DNA of 64,000 nucleotides from CAYHCE01 sp964355015 (GTDB lineage Bacteria > Cyanobacteriota > Cyanobacteriia > PCC-6307 > Cyanobiaceae). Within the stretch, counting starts at the first letter, position 1. Each line of letters starts with the position of its first letter. A program made the translations under genes and the position numbers. Where the stretch lies: NCBI GenBank assembly GCA_964355015.1, contig CAYHCE010000013.1, forward strand, positions 17,505-81,504, in the 5' to 3' direction. Under the pieces are notes generated by a model. It was not told the DNA's origin, searched no databases, and saw nothing but the letters and a program-made list of their open reading frames with translations. Below are positions 40,876 through 49,604 of the stretch, in pieces.

Positions 40876-42239
40876 CAGAGGGCTCCGGCCGCGGTGCGGT
40901 CGATCACGCCGCCCAGGTGGGCGGTGAGGTTGAGGCAGGAGACCACCGGCAGGGGGACGCCATGGCCCTCGGACAGCGCCGGCGGCACGTCGATCACGGT
41001 GACGCCGCCGTTCCCCTGCTTCACCATCCAGATGTCGGCCGGCGACAGCCCCAGCAGGGCGCAGAGGATGGTCTTGTTGACGGCGTCGTGGGCCACCACC
41101 AGTGCCGTTTCGGCCGGGTCCAGGCTGGCGGCGATCCGGTTCCAGCAGGCAACAGAGCGATCCCAGACCTGCTGCAGGTTCTCGCCCTCGGGCATCTGAA
41201 CGGTGTGCGGCGCCCGTTTCCACCGGGCCAACAACTCCGACCAGCCCTCGGCGATCTCGCTCTCGAGCCGGCCTTCCCAGAGCCCATGGCCGATTTCCAC
41301 CAGTCCCTGCAGGCTGGTGAGCGGTACATCGGGATGGACGCGCAGGATCGCCTCGGCCGTCTGCCGCGGCCTGGCCATGGCGCTGGTGTAGGCGCGCTGC
41401 AGGGAGACTCCGTCGAGGAAGCGTGCCGCGGCCTGGGCCTGGGCGAGGCCGTTGGCGTTGAGGGGGATGTCGATCTGGCCCTGGAAGCGCCCCTGCCGGT
41501 TCCAGTCGGTTTCACCGTGGCGCACGAGCAGCAGCCGGGGGCCGGGTCCCTTCGGCGGCAGGCCCTGGCCCAGCTGGGCGGTGACGTTGAGGGATTCGAT
41601 CTGCACCAGCGGGCCGCCGTCACCCCCTGGCTGCAGGTTCAGCACCGACAGTGAGGCGTTGTCGAGCCGCAGCCGTGGAAAGCCACTGGAGGGCAGATCC
41701 AGCAAGGTGAGCAGCAGACAGCGCAGGATGGCGTTGTGGGCCACCACCAGAACGGTCGTCGTATCGCCGGGAGGAGCTGATGGGGTCTCAAGGTGGCGCT
41801 CCAGCAGCCGGTCGAGGAAGCGCCGCGCCTGGAGCATCAGCTCCTCGATCGGCAGGTAGGTGCTGCCGTCACTGCGCTGGAGCTCCAGCTGCCCGGGGGA
41901 CAGACGCCAGAGCCGATGCTGCACCGGGAAGCGCTGCCGCACCTCGCTGGCGAGCATCCCGCTCCAGGGGCCGAGATCCACTTCGAGCAGATCCGGATCC
42001 GCCTCGGCCGTCAGCCCGCCGCCCTGGGCCTCCAGCAGCAGCCGGGCCGTGTCCCGGGCCCGGCTGAGCGGCGAGGTGTAAGCGGCGGCGATGGGGAGCC
42101 CGCCGAGGGAGGCACCGGTGCTGCGGGCCTGCAGCCGGCCTGCTTCGGTAAGGGAGGAGAGATCATCCCGGCCCTGGATCCGGTGCTCGGTGTTGAAGCT
42201 GCTCAGCCCGTGGCGGACCAACAGAAGCCGGAGTGGCAC
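40875..42239 (-). CDS. Double-domain histidine phosphatase (phosphoglycerate mutase-like)
   Basis: A 454-residue protein with two complete histidine-phosphatase domains. Domain 1 has LLLVRHGLSSFNTEHRIQG, LLEVDLGPWSG and VVAHNAILR; domain 2 has LLLVRHGETDWNRQGRFQG, LVEIGHGLWEG and VVAHDAVNK. In cyanobacteria the second-domain type includes a metal-independent phosphoserine phosphatase and GpmB-like enzymes. Start GTG at 42239 (no ATG fits). It is followed by the dihydroorotase-like gene. Confidence 0.85.
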   Translation of the reverse strand: MPLRLLLVRHGLSSFNTEHRIQGRDDLSSLTEAGRLQARSTGASLGGLPIAAAYTSPLSRARDTARLLLEAQGGGLTAEADPDLLEVDLGPWSGMLASEVRQRFPVQHRLWRLSPGQLELQRSDGSTYLPIEELMLQARRFLDRLLERHLETPSAPPGDTTTVLVVAHNAILRCLLLTLLDLPSSGFPRLRLDNASLSVLNLQPGGDGGPLVQIESLNVTAQLGQGLPPKGPGPRLLLVRHGETDWNRQGRFQGQIDIPLNANGLAQAQAAARFLDGVSLQRAYTSAMARPRQTAEAILRVHPDVPLTSLQGLVEIGHGLWEGRLESEIAEGWSELLARWKRAPHTVQMPEGENLQQVWDRSVACWNRIAASLDPAETALVVAHDAVNKTILCALLGLSPADIWMVKQGNGGVTVIDVPPALSEGHGVPLPVVSCLNLTAHLGGVIDRTAAGAL

Positions 42240-42324
42240 GGGGAACGGGCCGGAAGCGCCGTCATCGTATTGGAGGGTCCCGGCCGGTCTGCAGGGGAGA
42301 ATCGAGGCATCAGCGGGGCTTCGG

Positions 42325-43779
42325 GTGAGGGCAGGCGGGGGGCAACGGCGAGCGGCCTGGAAGCTGGGCCTCGCCATGGTCAGCCTGGCGATGAGCCTGC
42401 TGCTCTGGCTGAACGGGCTGCTGGAGAGCCTGGATCGACCCTCCGTGGGCAACGATCTGGCCCGCCGGCAGCTGGAGCTGGCCGTGCTGGCCTCCCCTCG
42501 CCTGCCCGCCGCGCTGCGGCCGTTGCTGGTGGGGGAGAACCCCGAAGCCGCCCTGCTGGAGGAGCTGGTGAAGCAAGCCGGGGAATCATCGGCCACGTCC
42601 CGGCGGGAGGCCCGCCCGGGGCTCGCTCCGGCCGAACCTGGCGGTCTCCCTGCGGCGAGTGACGCCCGGATCCAGCTCGGCCTGCTGGAACGGGCTCTGC
42701 TGCACCTCCGCCATGGCGACAGCGCCGCCGCCCGCCCCCTGCTCGAGCAACTGCTGCTGCAGAACGATTCCCTGCACGAACCCCTCGTCACCAGGCTGCT
42801 GAAGGGCGTGCCGGCCGCTGCGGGCCCTGCGGCACCTGACCTGCCGCTTCCCTCCGACCCGCTGCTGCGGCGACTGAGCTGCGAGGTGCTGGGGGGCACG
42901 CAGGACCGCTGTGCCCTGCCGGCGGCCGAACGGAGGGCGGCTCTGCAGATTGTGGGGGTCAACCTGGTGCCGGGAGTGGCCCTGCTGGCCGGCCTGGTGC
43001 TGCTGGCGCGGGAGGGATGGCTGCGCTGGCGCGGCAAGCTGCAGCCCTTGCCGCCTCTGCTCGGACCGGATCTCGATCCGGTGGACGTGACCCTGCTGAT
43101 CGCCGGAGGCTTCGTGCTGCTCGGCGAAGTGCTGACCCCGATCCTGCTCAGCCCCCTGCTCACGGCCGCCCTGGCTTCCCTGAAGGTGGGCTCTCCCCTC
43201 GTCGAAGGCCTCACGGTGCTGGGGCTCTATCTCGGTCTGATGGCCGCCCCCCTGACGATCCTGGCCCTGATGCTGCGGGGCCGGCCCGACGCACCTGCCG
43301 GCGGCTGGCTTCAGTACCGCTGGAGACCGGTGGGCCCGGCGCTGCGCAAGGCCCTCAAGTATCTGCTGATCGTGCTGCCCCTGGTGAGCCTGGTGGGCTG
43401 GCTGCAGCAATGGCTCTGGGGGGATGCCGGCGGCAGCAATCCATTGCTGGAACTCGTGCTGCGCAGCGACAGCGCCCCGACCCTGGCCTGCTTCGCCTTC
43501 ACCGCGATCGTCCTGGCACCGCTCTTCGAGGAAACGATCTTCCGTGGTGTCCTGTTGCCGGTTCTGGCCCGACGACTGGGTTCCGGCTGGGGGCTGGCGC
43601 TCAGCGCCGCGGTGTTCGGCATCGCCCACCTGAGCCTGGGCGAGCTGCCACCATTGTTCATGCTCGGGCTCGGCCTGGGCTGGTTGCGGCTGAGCACGGG
43701 CAGGCTGAGCGCCAGCATCTGGCTCCACGCCCTCTGGAACGGACTCACCTTCATCAACCTGATGCTGCTCGCGCGCTGA
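42325..43779 (+). CDS. CPBP-family intramembrane metalloprotease
   Basis: About 484 residues. An N-terminal helix and a helical extramembrane region (Leu-rich, 250 residues) precede six to seven membrane helices. The CPBP (Abi) motif is FEETIFRGVLLPVL (E-E-x-x-x-R near 410), with FGIAHLSLGE and LHALWNGL supplying the His ligands. Relatives in cyanobacteria mature or degrade membrane proteins. GTG at 42325 or ATG at 42376 are the likely starts. It is divergent from the phosphatase gene. Confidence 0.85.
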   Translation: MRAGGGQRRAAWKLGLAMVSLAMSLLLWLNGLLESLDRPSVGNDLARRQLELAVLASPRLPAALRPLLVGENPEAALLEELVKQAGESSATSRREARPGLAPAEPGGLPAASDARIQLGLLERALLHLRHGDSAAARPLLEQLLLQNDSLHEPLVTRLLKGVPAAAGPAAPDLPLPSDPLLRRLSCEVLGGTQDRCALPAAERRAALQIVGVNLVPGVALLAGLVLLAREGWLRWRGKLQPLPPLLGPDLDPVDVTLLIAGGFVLLGEVLTPILLSPLLTAALASLKVGSPLVEGLTVLGLYLGLMAAPLTILALMLRGRPDAPAGGWLQYRWRPVGPALRKALKYLLIVLPLVSLVGWLQQWLWGDAGGSNPLLELVLRSDSAPTLACFAFTAIVLAPLFEETIFRGVLLPVLARRLGSGWGLALSAAVFGIAHLSLGELPPLFMLGLGLGWLRLSTGRLSASIWLHALWNGLTFINLMLLAR

Positions 43780-43838
43780 TCCACGCCTTGCTGCCCCTGT
43801 CAGCGCGTGGTTCACTTGCGAAGCTTCTCCAGGATCCG

Positions 43839-44327
43839 GTGGTCGCCGTTCCGTCGTCCCAGCTCTCTTCACGCCGCCGTTCCCTGGCCCTGATCCAGGG
43901 CTCCCTGTCCTCGCGCCAGATCGCCCGGAGGGCGCCGTGGCTGGCCAGCCTGCACAAGGCCACCGATGGGCTGCTGCTGGCCCTGGGGGTTTCGATGGTG
44001 GGGCTCACGGCGCTCACCCTGCATTGGCAGGGCCAGTGGACCGAGAGCTACGAAAAGCTCGAAACCTCCCAGGTGCTTGAGCATCGTCTGCAGGAATCCA
44101 CCGCCGTGCTTGAACAGCACCATCTGCAGCAGGCCCGACGTCCCGGCGAGCTGATCCCCACCAATATCCACCGCCTGATCTACGTTCCTGCCCCCTCCGC
44201 CGCGCCCCCGAGCGAGCCGGTCAGGGCGCAGCTGCCGACCAGCGAGCCGCTCACTGAGCAGCTGCTGAAAAAGGTCAACTCAACGATGGTCAGCGTCAAC
44301 GCCGGCATGGTCCGTCCCGGATACTGA
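43839..44327 (+). CDS. FtsL-like bitopic membrane protein
   Basis: About 162 residues: a basic N-terminal tail (SSRRRSLALIQGSL), one transmembrane helix (GLLLALGVSMVGLTALTL, about 52-69), a coiled-coil-like periplasmic stretch (YEKLETSQVLEHRLQESTAVLEQHHLQQA) and a Pro-rich tail. Position directly before ftsI and this layout match the divisome protein FtsL, although sequence identity is too weak to name it outright. GTG at 43839 is the best start. Confidence 0.6.
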   Translation: MVAVPSSQLSSRRRSLALIQGSLSSRQIARRAPWLASLHKATDGLLLALGVSMVGLTALTLHWQGQWTESYEKLETSQVLEHRLQESTAVLEQHHLQQARRPGELIPTNIHRLIYVPAPSAAPPSEPVRAQLPTSEPLTEQLLKKVNSTMVSVNAGMVRPGY

Positions 44328-44330
44328 ACC

Positions 44331-46169
44331 GTGGTGCGTCGCTCACCCGTGGGTTCTCCACCCGTTCAGCTCCATCCCCGCGGGAAGCGTCCGCCCCCGC
44401 CCAGGGGGGGAGGCAACCGTCGCGTGGTCAGCCTGCAGGCGGTTCCGGCCGGGCGACTCCTTGGCGTCTATCTGTTGCTCTGCGCCGGCCTGTTCGGGCT
44501 GTCGATACGGCTGGCCTGGCTGCAGGTCAAGGAGGGAGACCGGTTGCAGGCCCGGGCCCGCGCCATCCAGACCCAGGAGGTGAAGCCGATCGGCAAGCGG
44601 CGGCCGATCGTGGATCGCCAGGGCCGGCTGGTGGCGCTCGACGAGGAACGCTTCACCCTCTGGGCCCATCCCCGCTACTTCAGTTTCCCGGGCGATGATC
44701 CGAACCGCACCCGCAGCCCTGTGGATGTGGCCGGCAAGCTCTCCGGCCTGCTTGCCGTGCCGAGCGTGGATCTCCTCCACAGCATGGGCAACCGACGCAC
44801 CGGCGTGAAGCTGGCCACCGATCTTGATCCGGAAACCGCCCGGAAGGTGCGGGAGCTGGGCATCAGCGGGCTCGATCTGGATCCCTATCCCCAGCGCATC
44901 TATCCCCAGGGGCCGCTGTTCGCCAACGTCGTGGGTTTCCTCAACCTGGAACGGGTGGCCCAGGCCGGACTCGAGCAGAGCCGGGATCAGGAACTGCGTC
45001 GCCAGGAGTCCACCCGCTGGATGCGGCGCGGCGCGGATGGCACCCCACTCCCCGCCGGCCTGCAGCCCGGTGTCCTCTACACCGACGACCTCCAGCTTCA
45101 GCTCACCCTCGACGCCCGGCTGCAGCAGGTGGCGCAGCAGGCTCTGACCAGGCAGATCAGGCAGTGGAAGGCGAAGCGCGGCGCCGCCATGGTGATGGAC
45201 GTGCGCAACGGGGAGATGCTCGCCCTCGCCTCCAGCCCGACTTACGACCCGAACCAGTTCTGGAAGTACTCCCCCGGCCTGTTCCGCGAATGGTCTGTGC
45301 AGGATCTGTACGAACCGGGCTCCACCTTCAAGCCGATCAACCTCTCGATCGCGCTTCAGGAGAAGGCGATCGATCCCGCTGCGGTGATCAACGACGTCGG
45401 CCAGCTCATCATCGGCGGCTGGCCGATCTTCAACCACGACCGCCGCGCCAACGGCCTGATCGACCTGCCGACGATCCTGCAGGTGTCGAGCAACGTGGGG
45501 ATGGTTCTGGCCATGCACTACGTGAAGCCCGATCACTACTGGCAGTGGATGCGCAGGATCGGAATCGACACGGTGCCCGACACCGATCTGCCGGGGGCGG
45601 TGGCCGGGGAGCTCAAGAGCCGCACCGACTTCACCACCCAGCCGATCGAGCCGGCCACCGCGGCGTTCGGCCAGGGCTTCTCGCTCACCCCGCTGAAGCT
45701 GCTCCAGCTCCACGCCATGATCGCCAACGGCGGCCGCCTGGTCAGCCCCCACATCACCCGTGGTCTGCGCTCCGGGGACGGCCTGGCCACCGCGGCGGCC
45801 CCCAACGGCCTGCAGCTGCTCGATCCGGCCGTGACCCGACGGGTGCTGGGCTGGCTGGAAACGGTCGTCCAGAAGGGAAGCGGCAAGGGTGCCATGGTGT
45901 CCGGCTACCGGATCGGCGGCAAGACCGGCACGGCCCAGAAGGCCCTCAACGGCGTGTACATCCCCGGGGCCCGGATCTGCAGTTTCGTGGCCCACCTGCC
46001 CATCGATGATCCCCGCTATGTGGTGCTGGTGGTTGTCGACGAGCCCCAAGGCGGCAATGCCTACGGTTCCACCGTGGCCCTGCCGGTGGCCCGGGAGATC
46101 ATCGAGGCCCTGCTGGTGATCGAGAAGGTACCCCCCAGCCCCTCCCTGACGCCGACCGTGCGGGGTTGA
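44331..46169 (+). CDS. ftsI: Peptidoglycan transpeptidase FtsI (PBP3-type)
   Basis: A 612-residue class B penicillin-binding protein. One N-terminal membrane helix (LLGVYLLLCAGLFGLSIRLAWL), a dimerisation domain, and a transpeptidase domain with S331-x-x-K334 (GSTFKPIN), S386-S-N (SSNVG) and KTGTA near 531. It cross-links septal peptidoglycan. GTG at 44331 lies three bases after the FtsL-like stop. The Pro-rich cytoplasmic tail (about 35 residues) is longer than usual. Confidence 0.95.
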   Translation: MVRRSPVGSPPVQLHPRGKRPPPPRGGGNRRVVSLQAVPAGRLLGVYLLLCAGLFGLSIRLAWLQVKEGDRLQARARAIQTQEVKPIGKRRPIVDRQGRLVALDEERFTLWAHPRYFSFPGDDPNRTRSPVDVAGKLSGLLAVPSVDLLHSMGNRRTGVKLATDLDPETARKVRELGISGLDLDPYPQRIYPQGPLFANVVGFLNLERVAQAGLEQSRDQELRRQESTRWMRRGADGTPLPAGLQPGVLYTDDLQLQLTLDARLQQVAQQALTRQIRQWKAKRGAAMVMDVRNGEMLALASSPTYDPNQFWKYSPGLFREWSVQDLYEPGSTFKPINLSIALQEKAIDPAAVINDVGQLIIGGWPIFNHDRRANGLIDLPTILQVSSNVGMVLAMHYVKPDHYWQWMRRIGIDTVPDTDLPGAVAGELKSRTDFTTQPIEPATAAFGQGFSLTPLKLLQLHAMIANGGRLVSPHITRGLRSGDGLATAAAPNGLQLLDPAVTRRVLGWLETVVQKGSGKGAMVSGYRIGGKTGTAQKALNGVYIPGARICSFVAHLPIDDPRYVVLVVVDEPQGGNAYGSTVALPVAREIIEALLVIEKVPPSPSLTPTVRG

Positions 46170-46234
46170 GCACGCTGCGGAGCCCTGCCGGCGGGGGGTG
46201 GTTAGCCTGAGGGCGAAAGCCACAGCGTGGGGCC

Positions 46235-47413
46235 ATGGCCAACCTGCTCGATCAGCTCGCCGCCATGACGGTGGTCGTCGCCGACACCGGTGAGCTTGAG
46301 GCGATCAAGCAGTTCACCCCGCGCGACGCCACCACCAATCCCTCCCTGATCCTGGCGGCGGCCCAGATTCCCCTTTACCAGCGTCTGATCGACGAATCCC
46401 TGCGCTCCTCGCGGGCCGTGATCGGGCCGGATGCCCCGGCAGAGGCCGTGGTGCTCGAAGCGCTCGACGAGATCTGCGTCACCTTCGGCAAGGAGATCCT
46501 GCAGATCGTGCCCGGACGCGTCTCCACCGAGGTGGATGCCCGCCTCAGTTACGACACCGCCGCCACAATCACCAAGGCGCGCAAGCTGATCGGTCTCTAC
46601 GAGGACGCCGGTATCGGCCGGGAGCGGGTGCTGATCAAGATCGCCTCCACCTGGGAAGGGATTCAGGCGGCCCAGCAGCTGGAGCAGGAAGGCATCCACT
46701 GCAACCTCACCCTGCTGTTCGGCTTCACCCAGGCGGTGGCCTGCGCCGAGGCTGGCGTCACTCTGATCTCCCCCTTCGTCGGCCGCATCCTCGACTGGTA
46801 CAAGCAGGACACCGGCCGGGAGCACTACCCGGGTCCGGAGGATCCCGGCGTGATCTCGGTGACGCAGATCTTCAACTACTTCAAGAACTACGACTACAAG
46901 ACCGAGGTGATGGGGGCGAGTTTCCGCAACATCGAAGAGATCATCGAACTGGCCGGCTGCGATCTGCTCACCATCTCCCCCAAGCTGCTGGATCAGCTGC
47001 GCAGCACCGAGGGAGAGCTGCCCCGCAAGCTCAACTGCTTCGATCCGGCGCCCACCGAAGCGAAGTTCAGCCTCGACAAAGCCGCCTTCGATGCCCGCCT
47101 GGCCGCCGACCGGATGGCCAGCGAGAAACTGGACGAGGGCATCCGCGGCTTCAGCAAGGCGATCGAGACCCTCGAGGCCCAGCTGGCCCACCGGCTGGTC
47201 GAACTGGAGGGCGCGGCAGCCTTCGCCCATGCCGCCCAGGAGATCTTCCTGCTCAACGACATGGACGGCGACGGCTGCATCACCCGCGAGGAGTGGCTCG
47301 GCAGTGACGCGGTCTTCGATGCGCTCGACACCGACCATGACGGCCGGCTTGTGCCCGAGGACGTACAGGGTGGCCTGGGAGCTCCCCTGGCCCTCGCCAC
47401 GGTCGCAGCCTGA
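46235..47413 (+). CDS. tal: Transaldolase with C-terminal EF-hand pair
   Basis: A 392-residue protein. Residues 1-320 are a TalB-type transaldolase: TPRDATTNPSLIL, Schiff-base Lys135 in LIKIASTWEG, NLTLLFGFTQAVACAEAG, GASFRNIEEI and LLTISPKLL. A helical link leads to two EF-hand loops: D342-M-D-G-D-G..E353, which is canonical, and D365-T-D-H-D-G..D376, with Asp at the final position. The enzyme links pentose phosphates with glycolysis. The EF-hands suggest a calcium effect on sugar metabolism, which is inference. Confidence 0.94.
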   Translation: MANLLDQLAAMTVVVADTGELEAIKQFTPRDATTNPSLILAAAQIPLYQRLIDESLRSSRAVIGPDAPAEAVVLEALDEICVTFGKEILQIVPGRVSTEVDARLSYDTAATITKARKLIGLYEDAGIGRERVLIKIASTWEGIQAAQQLEQEGIHCNLTLLFGFTQAVACAEAGVTLISPFVGRILDWYKQDTGREHYPGPEDPGVISVTQIFNYFKNYDYKTEVMGASFRNIEEIIELAGCDLLTISPKLLDQLRSTEGELPRKLNCFDPAPTEAKFSLDKAAFDARLAADRMASEKLDEGIRGFSKAIETLEAQLAHRLVELEGAAAFAHAAQEIFLLNDMDGDGCITREEWLGSDAVFDALDTDHDGRLVPEDVQGGLGAPLALATVAA

Positions 47414-47444
47414 AACGGTCGCAGCCTGAAACAGTCGCAGGCTG
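47401..47444 (+). repeat. Tandem 16-base repeat and hairpin at the end of tal
   Basis: The unit GGTCGCAGCCTGAAAC occurs twice in direct tandem (47401-47432), and a third, partial copy follows. The transaldolase stop lies in the first copy. CAGCCTG (47422) and CAGGCTG (47438) form a seven-base stem with a nine-base loop, so the block may end transcription. Confidence 0.55.
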
Positions 47445-47502
47445 GATCCTGATCCTTAACCTCCGTCGTTCAGACTGGCTCCTGTGATCAGCCCGTCTGC
47501 CG

Positions 47503-47880
47503 GTGAATGCTCTCGACACGATGCGTGCCCTCGCCAGCAAGGGTGAAGTGCACGACTACGCGCCCGGAGATCTGATCTTCCGGGCCGGTGAATCCGGAGA
47601 CTGCATGTACGGCCTGCTCGAGGGCACCGTGCAGCTGAGCTGGAATGTCGATGCCGGCCACGAGGAGATCCAGGCCGGTGACGTCTTCGGTGCCGGTGCC
47701 CTGGTCACCCCCGACCATCGCCGCTACGGCAATGCCCTGGCCATCACTCCCTGCCGCATCCTGGTTATGAACCGGGAGAAGTTCCTGTTCGCCGTGCAGG
47801 AATCCCCGATGTTCGCGATCGAGCTGCTCGGCTCGATCGACCAGCGCCTGCGTCAGCTCAAGGACTGCCTGCGCACCTGA
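47503..47880 (+). CDS. Stand-alone cyclic nucleotide-binding domain protein
   Basis: A 125-residue CRP/FNR-type cNMP-binding beta-roll: YAPGDLIFRAGESGDCMYGLLEGTVQL, IQAGDVFGAGALV and RILVMNREKFLFAV. It then stops after one helix; there is no DNA-binding domain. The phosphate-binding cassette is unusual (DVFGAGAL instead of G-E-L-A-L), so nucleotide binding is uncertain. It may act by contacting another protein. GTG at 47503. Confidence 0.82.
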   Translation: MNALDTMRALASKGEVHDYAPGDLIFRAGESGDCMYGLLEGTVQLSWNVDAGHEEIQAGDVFGAGALVTPDHRRYGNALAITPCRILVMNREKFLFAVQESPMFAIELLGSIDQRLRQLKDCLRT

Positions 47881-47902
47881 GCGATCAGCCGCCCACCCAA
47901 CA

Positions 47903-49045
47903 TCAGCCACCACCGAACATCAGCCGCCGGATCACCCGCTGGGCGATGTCGCCGTAGCCCATCTCGCCGGAGAGGATCTGGGCGATCCGGCGGGGTGCGG
48001 TGGGCCTCTTGACGCCGAGCTCATAGCCCACCTTCGGCAGGCGATAGAACACCTGGGCGATGCGTCGTCCCCAGGCCATGGACTGACCCCATTCGCTGCG
48101 CATGGCGTCGCTGTAGCCCGCCAGGGCCTGCGGCTCACCCCCCAGCCAGCGGTCGAGAGCTTCGGCGGCCCTGGTGCCGCTCAGCAGGGCGGGTCTCAGC
48201 CCCTCGGCCAGAAAGGGATCCGCCAGGGAAGCCGCATCGCCGACCACCAGGGCACCGGCCTCGCTGTGAAGCCGGTGGTGACCGTCCCAGACCCGCAGGG
48301 GCCATTCCATGCGCTCGCCCGCGTCGGCCGGCAGTCCGAGGCTGGGCAGCAGCCGGCTCAGAACGGCGTTCGCGTCGGCGGGGTCGCGGCCGATGAAGGT
48401 GCCCACCCCGATGCTCAGTCCACCCTGGCGGGGAAAGGCCCAGCTGAAACCATGGCGCACCAGGCCGAACTCGAAGTGAGCGGTGTCGGGCTCCAGCACC
48501 GGCCCCTCCACCTCCACCGCAAGGGCCGAGGCGTAACGCGGCCGGGGCGAACCCAGGCCGAGAGCGGTGCTGAAACCGGAGCGGGCCCCATCGGCGATCA
48601 CCACCGCCCGGGCCGTAAGCCCGGATCCATCGGCCAGCTGCACCCACCAGTGCGCACCGCGTCGTTCGATCCGTTCCACCGGGCTGTCGTCCACCAGATC
48701 GGCACCCTCGGCCACAGCCCGCTCGGCCAGGAAGCCATCCAGCACCGACCGCCGCACGATCCAGAACGGGGCTTCGCCGGGAAGTTCCGCCATCACCGGA
48801 TCCTCCAGACACCAGGTGAAGCGCACCCGGGTGATCACCTGATCCACCGCCGGGGAGAGGTCGAAGGGGAACCAGCGCTGCACCGAGGCGGCCATGCCGC
48901 CGCCGCAGGGCTTGGATCTGGGCAGACGGCGCGCTTCCAGCAACCGGACGCGCCAGCCTCGGGCCGCCAGGTGGTAGGCCGCCGCGCCGCCGGCGGCGCC
49001 GGCTCCGACGACGATCACGTCGGCATCGGTGACGGCTGCGTTCAA
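47903..49045 (-). CDS. Geranylgeranyl reductase-family FAD oxidoreductase
   Basis: A 380-residue flavoprotein. FAD motifs: VIVVGAGAAGGAAAYHLAARG at the start, WFPFDLSPA and FWIVRRSVLDGFLAERA, ARAVVIADGARSGFS, and GALVVGDAASLADPFLAEGLRPAL. These match the ChlP/geranylgeranyl reductase superfamily, acting on isoprenoid chains of chlorophyll, lipids or quinones. The exact substrate is unknown. It overlaps frr by four bases (ATGA) and forms a leftward series with frr and pyrH. Confidence 0.87.
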   Translation of the reverse strand: MNAAVTDADVIVVGAGAAGGAAAYHLAARGWRVRLLEARRLPRSKPCGGGMAASVQRWFPFDLSPAVDQVITRVRFTWCLEDPVMAELPGEAPFWIVRRSVLDGFLAERAVAEGADLVDDSPVERIERRGAHWWVQLADGSGLTARAVVIADGARSGFSTALGLGSPRPRYASALAVEVEGPVLEPDTAHFEFGLVRHGFSWAFPRQGGLSIGVGTFIGRDPADANAVLSRLLPSLGLPADAGERMEWPLRVWDGHHRLHSEAGALVVGDAASLADPFLAEGLRPALLSGTRAAEALDRWLGGEPQALAGYSDAMRSEWGQSMAWGRRIAQVFYRLPKVGYELGVKRPTAPRRIAQILSGEMGYGDIAQRVIRRLMFGGG

Positions 49046-49581
49046 ACCTTGAGGATGTCGGCTTCCTTCTCGGCCAGGTGCCTGTGCAGCTCGGTGATGA
49101 ACTTGTCGGTGAGCTTCTGCACCTTGTCCTGTTCGTCGCGGCTCTGATCCTCGGAGAGATCCCCGTCCTTCTCCTGCTTCTTGATCCGGTCGATGGCGTC
49201 GCGCCGGATGTTGCGCAGGGCCACCTTGCCTTCCTCGGCGTACCGGGAGGCAAGCTTGCAGAACTCCTTGCGTCGGTCGGCGGTGAGGGGCGGAATGTTG
49301 ATCCGGATCACCTTGCCGTCGTTGTTCGGGGTGAGGCCAAGATCGCTCATGGCGATCGCCTTCTCGATCAGGGCCATGGAGCCGCGGTCGAACGGCTGGA
49401 TCTGGATCGTCTGGGAATCGGGTGTGGAGAGGCTGGCCAGGGAGCGGAGCGGCGTCTCGGTGCCGTAGTAGTCGATCGTGAGCTTGTCCAGCAGGGAGGG
49501 GTTGGCCCGACCGGTGCGGATCGTGTTGAAGGTGCGCTGGGTGGCTTCCAGCGACTTGCGCATGCTGGCTTCGAGGTCCAT
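49042..49581 (-). CDS. frr: Ribosome recycling factor
   Basis: A 179-residue protein that splits post-termination ribosomes. Family blocks: FNTIRTGRANPSLLDKLTIDYYGTETPL, IQPFDRGSMALIEKAI, GLTPNNDGKVIRINIPPLTADRRKE and IRRDAIDRIKKQEKDGDLSED. The length is normal. The gap to pyrH is 23 bases; pyrH-frr is a common operon. Confidence 0.97.
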   Translation of the reverse strand: MDLEASMRKSLEATQRTFNTIRTGRANPSLLDKLTIDYYGTETPLRSLASLSTPDSQTIQIQPFDRGSMALIEKAIAMSDLGLTPNNDGKVIRINIPPLTADRRKEFCKLASRYAEEGKVALRNIRRDAIDRIKKQEKDGDLSEDQSRDEQDKVQKLTDKFITELHRHLAEKEADILKV

Positions 49582-49604
49582 GGACGGAAGGGGGAACTCC
49601 GGCG

